Below, one piece after another: positions 33,801 through 40,991 of a DNA stretch of 40,991 bases. The stretch is from Rhizophagus sp. LPA8_4_AMF (lineage: Eukaryota > Glomeromycota > Glomeromycetes > Glomerales > Glomeraceae): positions 1 through 40,991 of the forward strand of contig JADRCO010000250.1 in NCBI GenBank assembly GCA_021464525.1, in the 5' to 3' direction. A program made the translations under genes and the position numbers. The notes under the pieces are model-generated. The model saw only the letters and a list, made by a program, of their open reading frames with translations, searched no databases and had not been told where the DNA came from. Position 1 is the first letter of the stretch; the number at the start of each line of letters is the position of its first letter.

Positions 33801-34708
33801 GGCAATCACCTTTTTAATGTATATCTTTAATGAATATTAGCTTGTATCTTTATATTAACCTTTTCAAGGAAAATACTTTTGATGATAATCGTTCCGTATT
33901 ACGTTAGTAAAATCTTTTCTTCGCGGAAGAATTATGTAACAAAAGGTGTACTACAATAACTTTGAAATCCTTCCTAAAATTGAATAAAACCCTTATTGTG
34001 AAAAAATAATTTTAAACGCGGCAATCTTCAATATGACGTATATATTATACTTATCTGACATATCAGGATTTCTGGGATTTATCTGAAAATCGCGTAAAAA
34101 AATAAAAAAAAAATAACGTATCTGCAATTTTTCTTTTATAAATCATTGATTAATTAAGATTAAATTACGTCAAAATGATTCAGTAATTTCAGGGGCTCAT
34201 TTCCATGAGATAAAAAATTTTTTACGCCCACATGTTAATTTAAAAAGGTTTAAAATTTTTTTTTTTTTGCGTCTGTTTTATTTAAATAGCAAATTTATAT
34301 GTATATATATGTATTTAATATACATATATATATATATTATATATTATTTTTTAATTTAAATTATATGCTTAATGATAGATTTATGTATAAAAAAAAAATG
34401 TGATAAAATAAATATTTGTATGTTATAAATACATTAATACAAGAAAAATAATAATAATAAAGAATGTAATACCCCCCTTTGGTGTGAGAAAAAATGAATT
34501 TTGACTTTTTTTTTTTTTTTTTTAAGTAAAAAAATGAAAGTACAAATCTTTACATTTGTACACAAAAATAAATAATAATACAAAAAGAGAAATTATATAC
34601 AAAATCAGTACCACCCAGGTGGTAATTTTTTACAAAAGAAAATTATTATAATCCAAAAAAAAAAGAATCTATAAATAAAAATAATTAATAAATAATATTT
34701 AACAAAGT
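30858..34708. other. Gene-poor AT-rich DNA
   Basis: A 91-codon plus-strand frame at 31042-31317 has a Lys/Glu-rich stretch (LAAETVNYRKEKIKFRFLKQ) that might be a remnant of the coiled-coil family, but support is weak. TAATTCTGGCCAAAATTTG near 31079 is a dispersed short motif. ATGACATCAAATTACATC-type repeats lie near 31975-32030. From 33000 onwards the DNA is dominated by A and T runs; 34290-34350 is alternating TATA sequence. No convincing gene. Confidence 0.4.
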
Positions 34709-36544
34709 CTAGTCATCAAAATTATAAGTATATGCTTCAAATTGAGAATGACCACGTCCACGATATGGTGGAGGAGAAACAGGAGATCGTATAGGTACTT
34801 TCTCATTATGGTTCTTAGGAGGAGATCGTCCTTCAGCATAAGGTGGTAATTTTGATGAATTAGGAGAAGGATTGGGCGAAGGCATACCATCGTAAATATT
34901 AGGTGTGGAGATCGGTGGTATAGGAGTTGGTGGTGGTCTAGGTGGTGATTTTGGTGCTACGGTCGGACTAAGATATGAGTGAAGGGAAATATTGGAAGAA
35001 GACGTAGACGGTGTTGAAGCACGTGAATAATTGTATTGATCATAAACGTTTTTTTGTTGCAAAAGATGTTGTTGTTGATGTAATAAAGCTAATTCAATCT
35101 TTTTTTTGTACAACAACAAATCATAATATTCTTCTTCAATGTTATTATTACTAATTATAGAATCAGTGTAAGAATCACGTTTGTTTCTATTTAATGGAAA
35201 CTTTTTTGCATACCCTTCAGGATGATAATGAAATGGTGGAGGTAATTCGTTCGATTGTGATGGTCTCCTAGTACGTTGTTGTGGCATGATTTCATAAAAA
35301 TTTTTTTCAGAATATAAATATCGATCATGATTATTAATATTATTGTTATTAATATTATTACTATTATTACTACTATTATTAATACTATTATTAATACTAA
35401 TAATATCCTTATCCCTTATATCAATACTAATTTCATCAGGATCATAAACTGATTGATTTGGAGAATAATGACCATTATTAGAAGAATCATAAGGTGAAGG
35501 TGAAAGTAAATTTCTATTAATTTGAGAAGGTGAAGAAGAAAGTTGTTCAGCAGGGAATTTTTCATGTATATTAGCTACTCTAACACTTTCTTCAACTTGA
35601 AAGTCCATATCAGCACCCCATAAACAAAATTTAAGACATAATTGATGAGTGATACTTATAAATCTACCAGAATAAGTTGGTTGTACACTACGAGGTAAAA
35701 ATAAGTTTATAGTATGAACACATTCTCCTTCATAATGATGAGAAAGAGGTTGTAAATATCTAATCTCTTGTCTTGGAATCACGAGATAAGCTGATTGTTC
35801 CTTAACATGACGAGTTTCATTTGGATTATTACATCTAAAATCCATACAAGTTTTTAAAGAAAGTTCAACCCTTTCAACGCTTATACCAGGTCTTAAGAAA
35901 CGAATCCTCATTGGTATAGAAACATAAGTTCCAAGATTAAAATTTTTATTTGGAGGTAAAACGAAAGTATAATCTAAACCACTTCTAGATTCACCTCTTA
36001 ATTTATAAGGGGTAGAATTTGCATTATCTAAAGTTATGGTTCTTTTAAGAGGACATTGAATTTCAACAGTTTGAGTTGTAGGGGAGACCAAACTTCCTTT
36101 CCTATTTACAATAGCACGTAAAGTATAATTTACCGTACCAATTTCTGATACGATCGTTTCAGGAAGATTATAAGGTAACTTAACCTTAAAAGGAACATCA
36201 AGGTGAAGAACTTGAACCTCTTCTTCAGATTCCCAAATCTTGTAAGGCTGATCAACAAGAATTTGTTCACCAGTGTACAAAGCCTTTGATCTCGCTTGCG
36301 CTTTATGCCATGATGTTTTTTCAGCTCCTTTTAAGTGTAAACTAACACTTTTGATTTGATGTTGTTTTTGATAATTGAGATGTAAAACACCAGTCAAGAA
36401 ACTATCCGTATCGCCTAGAGTTCCTTGTTGAAAAGAAACTGAATCAGCTTCATAAGAAAACGTAATATTTTTATGGGGTTTTATATATGAACTTAAAGGA
36501 GGACGATTTGTTTTTGTTGGGCTTGTTGATGATGGTGAAGTCAT
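34709..36544 (-). CDS. Arrestin-related trafficking adaptor (ART-like, 611 aa)
   Basis: This is a single uninterrupted exon from ATG at 36544. The N-terminal arrestin-like domain covers about residues 25-165 (ITFSYEADSVSFQQGTL, HQIKSVSLHLKGAEKTSW, VPFKVKLPYNLPETI). The C-terminal arrestin-like domain covers about 185-330 (SGLDYTFVLPPNKNFNLG, SITHQLCLKFCLWGADMDFQ). The rest is a disordered tail with an Asn/Ser run (near 380-410), a Gln/His patch (LLHQQQHLLQQK) and a Pro-rich end. A PPxY motif (PPPY, 591-594) and an LPPY (566-569) are present; such motifs bind the WW domains of Rsp5/NEDD4 ubiquitin ligases. The protein probably selects plasma-membrane transporters for ubiquitination and endocytosis. 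Lack of introns is notable beside the intron-rich central genes. Upstream are long A/T tracts (36655-36850). Confidence 0.9.
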   Translation of the reverse strand: MTSPSSTSPTKTNRPPLSSYIKPHKNITFSYEADSVSFQQGTLGDTDSFLTGVLHLNYQKQHQIKSVSLHLKGAEKTSWHKAQARSKALYTGEQILVDQPYKIWESEEEVQVLHLDVPFKVKLPYNLPETIVSEIGTVNYTLRAIVNRKGSLVSPTTQTVEIQCPLKRTITLDNANSTPYKLRGESRSGLDYTFVLPPNKNFNLGTYVSIPMRIRFLRPGISVERVELSLKTCMDFRCNNPNETRHVKEQSAYLVIPRQEIRYLQPLSHHYEGECVHTINLFLPRSVQPTYSGRFISITHQLCLKFCLWGADMDFQVEESVRVANIHEKFPAEQLSSSPSQINRNLLSPSPYDSSNNGHYSPNQSVYDPDEISIDIRDKDIISINNSINNSSNNSNNINNNNINNHDRYLYSEKNFYEIMPQQRTRRPSQSNELPPPFHYHPEGYAKKFPLNRNKRDSYTDSIISNNNIEEEYYDLLLYKKKIELALLHQQQHLLQQKNVYDQYNYSRASTPSTSSSNISLHSYLSPTVAPKSPPRPPPTPIPPISTPNIYDGMPSPNPSPNSSKLPPYAEGRSPPKNHNEKVPIRSPVSPPPYRGRGHSQFEAYTYNFDD

Positions 36545-39500
36545 TTTATTTAGATTAAGGTAGTTTACGTTCGATATGTATTATAATATCCGTAATTATA
36601 TAATATCTTAGTGGATGAAAGGATGGTTAAAATTATTCATTAAATTATTATAAAGATTTTTTTTTTTAAAAAAAAGAAAACAAATGATGAAATTAGTTTT
36701 TTTGTTATTTCGAAATGAAAAAGCAGATAAAACTATAAAAATGAATGAGTTATGAAATAAAAAATTACTTTGTTTTTTTATTTTTTTCTCTTAAAATTTA
36801 ACGAATAAGAAGGAGAGAAAGAATTTTTTTTCTTTTTTTTTTTTAGGAAAAAATAAAGAAAAAAAGTTTTCTGATAATGTGTATAATAGTAATAGTAATT
36901 TTTATTTTTATTTTCTATTTCAACAATAGAATTTATTTTCAGATAAGAAATGGTTCGAAAGAGTTTTTATAAAAAAAAAACGTATAGATAAAAAAATTTT
37001 TTTTAGAAGGAAAAAAATTTTTTTTACAAATATTTTGGCATCATAAATGAATCACAAATTATTTATATACGCACAAAGCATGAAAAGATAAAAAATTTAT
37101 ATAAAGCTACTTAAAATTATTTTAGTTTAAAAGATAAATTTTATGCATTTTGATACAATTGTTATACGAGATTCCTTCCTGATAAAAACGATGAGCCACG
37201 TGCTGATGCAAGGGTTAAAAATAGTGTAACTATGGAATAATTCTTTTTTTGTTTATTTATTTATAATTTATATTACTGATAAGAAAAGTGTATCATATGC
37301 GTGATTAGGAATTTGTAACAATCACACATTTATTATATATTACGAACATTTCCATTATTTATACTGTACAACAAATTCAAATTCTAATATTTTTTAAATA
37401 TAATAAATTTAATAAATTTAATAAATATATTAAATATATACTGTATCTCTTCGAAATTTCGATCAAATGTAAATATTTTTATTACACATGAAAAACGGTA
37501 TAATAAAAGATTTAACGGTTCTTCTTATTGATAATAATTCAATATTTCACGTCTCGTTTTTTTTTTTAAAAAAATTAAAAAATTTTTTTTTTTATATATC
37601 TTTTAAAGTTTTCAATTATACTTAAAAGAGTAGTTTAAAAAAGGGGGGTAAAAATTTTAAAAAAAACTTGATTGAAAAACACGTAAAATAATAAAACTAA
37701 TAATAAACACGTCCAATTTATATAATATTAAATAACGTATTACGTAACTGTATAAACTTTAAAAAAATTTTTTTAAGCTTTTTTTAAACTTCTTTTAAAC
37801 TTTCATTTAAACTTTTTTTTACCTTTTATACCTTTTTTTTAAACAAGATGCTTGGGAAATTCGTAAAAAAAAACCGTTTTAATAAAAGATATGATAGTAA
37901 AGATAGTATTACGTTACATTCTTTTCACATTTTTTTTTTTTTTATATGATATCTGGTATCCCTTCATCTCCCCCTTGTGAAAATAGAAAAAATGGGCTTC
38001 TAAATCATGACCTATTTAATGATCAGGCAGCGTGATAACCAAAATATTTTGTCGATTCTTAGTGCTGTATGCGTTTAGTGCAATTAATGAATACTTATTT
38101 GGTTTGTCTATAATCTATAGTTTATTATAAAAAAGAAAAGAAAAGAAAAAGGGAAAATTATAAAAAAATAATAAATAAAATTAAAATATAAAAATACAAT
38201 AAGAATTCTTTTTAGGAAAAGTCTGAACAAGTTTAACCTTTAAAGAATTATTATTACCAGGCCAAGCGATAAGAAGAAATTCTTGGCAAAAATGATGTTA
38301 AACAAGGGTTTAATGTTGTTTGTAGTATTTTATATGACATATTTAAACTTTTTCTCCCTTATTTTAAATTATTAATTTAAGATTATAATGACATTCATAG
38401 AATCCATCTTTCGTTTCGGAATTATAGAAAGTTAAATAAAGTAGAATATATTATATTGAATTTGTAATTTTAGAAATATATATATTATTATTATGGTAAT
38501 AATTATTAATTACATTATGATCGTTGTCAAAGGAAAATAAGAAGAAAATGGCCGATCAATTTTCAATCAAAATCAAAATCAATCAAAATCACGATATTAC
38601 CTTTGTTACCTTAAATAACCTTTGTACTATATGTAATGTACTTCATTATTAAATTTACTAAATTTACTATAGTAAATTTTTTACATTGAATGAATGAAAA
38701 ATTCATTTTTTTAATGCAAATAATCCCACATTTTGAATAACAATAAAAAATGAATGTATGTATAATATACATGATATTGATATCGATATCATAGAAATAT
38801 GTAAAACACTGTAGCATTATTTTAATATATTACTTTCTTTATATCACAAAACATGAACTTTAAATTATAGATATGTAATACAATACAATTAATATATCCA
38901 AAACGAGCTTATCTTTTAAAATAAACAATGATGTGGTGGAACGATAGACAACCCAGATGATGATTTTTTATGGGTCGTTCTAAATAAGATGAATAATGAA
39001 GTTGATATTTGTACAATAATATCCGGGCGTACATAAATACAAAGTTTATATAAAAGAAATTTTATATCATTCGTTAATTATTAGTTTTGCAAATATTTAT
39101 CTAGCTGTCATTTTTTTTAAAAGATGTTCATGATATCCGTTTTCTTATGCCACGTTATTTTTTTTCTTAAAAAAAAAAACATATTTATGAAAAGAAAAAT
39201 CTAAAAGAGATTTGTAATCGGATTTTTATCTAAGTTCACCTATGACAAAACGAACTTTGAAATGTCTAATCAAATCTATATCTATATTGATTAGATCATT
39301 GTTTATTGTTACTCAAGTGTGATGTTACAGATAATTCCGATCAATAATTAATTGTTAATAGGATTGGTATTAATTATTCCGATTGCATTAATAATGATAG
39401 GTAATTAATAGTAACACTTTTCAGCTTGTTTCCTTAAGAGATTATTTTGATTCGTAAATTCCGCCAGAGATACGTTAACTAATTTGCAACGAAAATAATA

Positions 39501-40910
39501 TTATGTATACAAGGTATGTTATTACATGGGTTACAAATTTTAGTTTCATCATTATTTTGATTTTATTAAAAACAAATATTAAATTTCCTATTGGTACTCT
39601 TCTTTATTTTATTTTAAAAACAAAATAATTAAAAATTTCCATAAAACTTTTACATTATTAAATACTGGAAATAATATTTTATAAAAAGTGAATATAATGA
39701 AATATTTAGGAAATAATGTACGGAAATTTATTACGTTTCAAATGTGTATGGTGCAGAAAAAAAATTGCCGTAATTTAAACATAAACTTTAAAAGGAAATA
39801 TAATATGTACAGGTTTCGGGAGCGGGAATGTTGATGTGCGACAAATAGAATTTTCTACAAATTTATGTCACTTACTGCGTGACAAAATGATAAGTTGTCA
39901 AATGGTAATAAACAAATAGTTAACATTATTCAACAAACCTATTATTAAAAGTTTGGTCCTGCCCGTTCAAATGTTTGTATCAATAAAGATCCAATAAAAT
40001 TTATTCAGGTAAAATATATTTTTTGATCTGCGTAAGCTCGTAGATCATTTTTTTTCAAAATATTTTTATTTTTTATTTTTTTTTATTTTATTTTTTTTTT
40101 TACGCGGGAAGTAGAAAAGTTTAAATCCCTGCATTAAAAAAGGTTCTTATTTTTTGTTTTTGGTAAAAGTAATAGAAAAAAATTTCTTTCTTTTATTCAA
40201 CCCTACGTTGTACAGCGTATTTTACGTAATAGCAGATCCCAGACGATTTGGATTTTCCCCTGCTTTCTTATTTACTTTATGCGAGTAATAATATTATACT
40301 TTATAATGCTTGGTTCTAGTTCTTTCATTATCTAGTAGTGGTAGTTCCCGTTTATTTGTTTCTTCCACCTTTTTTTTTTTATTGTTTGTTTAATTTTGTA
40401 TATAAATCAGTATTTTTGGTAATATTAAATCCTTTTTTTTTTTCTCCTTTTAGATTAGTTTTTTGATTATTTAAACAAAATATTTATTTGGTAAGTTAAT
40501 TTTCATCCTATTGTATTCAATTTACTATTGTTTTGTAAACGAAAGTTATGCAGCTTACATGAAATGCAAAATTTTTTGATAGGAAAATAGTTCGGCTAAA
40601 ATTTATTATCTAAGAATTCTTTCGGTCTCTAAAAGAAAAATTGAACGATTGATTAAATTAATAATAAATGCAGTATTACTCGAACATACTCGTTCTAATC
40701 TTTTTTCAGTTTTAAAAAACCTGCAAGGTAGTAAGGATTTTTTTTGAATCGAAATTTCCTGATTATCTAATAATTGATGTTCAAGGGAATTTTTAATTTT
40801 TTAATATACTAATTCTAGAATTTTCCATAATTAGAACGATTGCTCGATTTACTCGATTAACCAAAAAAATTCATGAGGGATTTTTTAAAGTTAAAATAAT
40901 TAACTATATA
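36545..40910. other. Gene-poor AT-rich DNA
   Basis: I found no exon I can support in about 4.4 kb. The region contains polypyrimidine and A/T homopolymers near the adaptor's promoter, AATAAATTT-type repeats near 37400-37430, a short CAATCAAAAT repeat near 38569-38591, and TCTTTTAAACTTTC-type purine/pyrimidine repeats near 37780-37830. A single GATATCGATATC palindrome lies near 38777. Confidence 0.45.
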
Positions 40911-40991
40911 CAGTCAACTCTCTCTAAATGCACTCCCCTTGGGACCAAACATAAACGTGCATTTATATAGGGTGTGCATTTATAAAAAAAA
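40911..40991 (+). mobile_element. Left terminal repeat of a pogo-like DNA transposon, cut by window end
   Basis: The element begins CAGTCAACTCTCTCTAAATG directly after TA (40909-40910), followed by GGGACCAAAC. CAGTC...CTCT...GGGACC is the terminal pattern of many pogo/Tigger-type (Tc1/mariner superfamily) elements. GTGCATTTATA occurs twice in direct orientation (40957-40967, 40974-40984), and its near reverse complement TAAATGCAC lies at 40925-40933, as expected for transposase-binding sites. Whether a transposase follows lies outside the window. Confidence 0.7.

Noticed and set aside
38611..38817. 68-codon minus-strand frame
   Set aside because: Cys/Tyr/Ile composition typical of translated AT-rich DNA, no domain.
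1..40991. CRISPR arrays, rRNA genes, bacterial-type operons
   Set aside because: None seen; genes have spliceosomal introns and the DNA is fungal nuclear in character.

Overview
The window is nuclear DNA of a very AT-rich fungus with short GT-AG introns. The best match is an arbuscular mycorrhizal fungus of the Rhizophagus irregularis type (Glomeromycotina). This rests on general gene content (fluoride exporter FEX, arrestin-type trafficking adaptor, HAM1-like protein, MATH-BTB) and on decayed copies of two protein families that I recognise from memory as hugely expanded in that lineage: a SAM plus nuclease-fold family and a charged coiled-coil family. No database search was possible.

Left part (1-12000) is accessory and decaying: a small inverted-repeat element (180-356), two tandem minus-strand pseudogenes (857-2391 coiled-coil family; 2589-3633 SAM/nuclease-like family), a short ubiquitin-like/Crinkler-like reading frame (3894-4187), two adjacent MITE-like elements (4403-4808 and 4956-5310), one intact hypothetical gene with a coiled coil (5442-6005), then about 6 kb of mostly non-coding DNA with short repeats and a Myb/SANT-like gene fragment (9553-10339).

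The middle (12000-26800) is a compact conserved gene block: GDT1 (+, Golgi Mn/Ca-proton antiporter, 4 exons), POP1 (-, RNase P/MRP scaffold, 16 exons), FEX (+, two-domain fluoride exporter, 6 exons) sharing a 207-base divergent promoter with POP1, a HAM1-like gene (-, 7 exons), a MATH-BTB gene (+, no intron) and a cytochrome P450 (-, 4 exons). I reconstructed exon joins by hand. All coding lengths close in frame: GDT1 349 aa, FEX 374 aa, HAM1-like 699 aa, P450 491 aa, POP1 about 791 or 803 aa depending on intron 1.

The right part (26800-40991) is gene-poor: a MITE whose interior is built of telomere-like repeats (28726-28923), decayed coding relics (29221-29691, 30330-30749), one intronless arrestin-like adaptor gene (34709-36544), long A/T homopolymer-rich DNA, and at the very edge the terminal inverted repeat of a pogo-like DNA transposon (40911-40991).

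There is no operon and no obvious new multi-gene system. The most interesting signals are the C-to-T pattern of the pseudogene stops, the telomere-repeat MITE, and the POP1/FEX divergent promoter.
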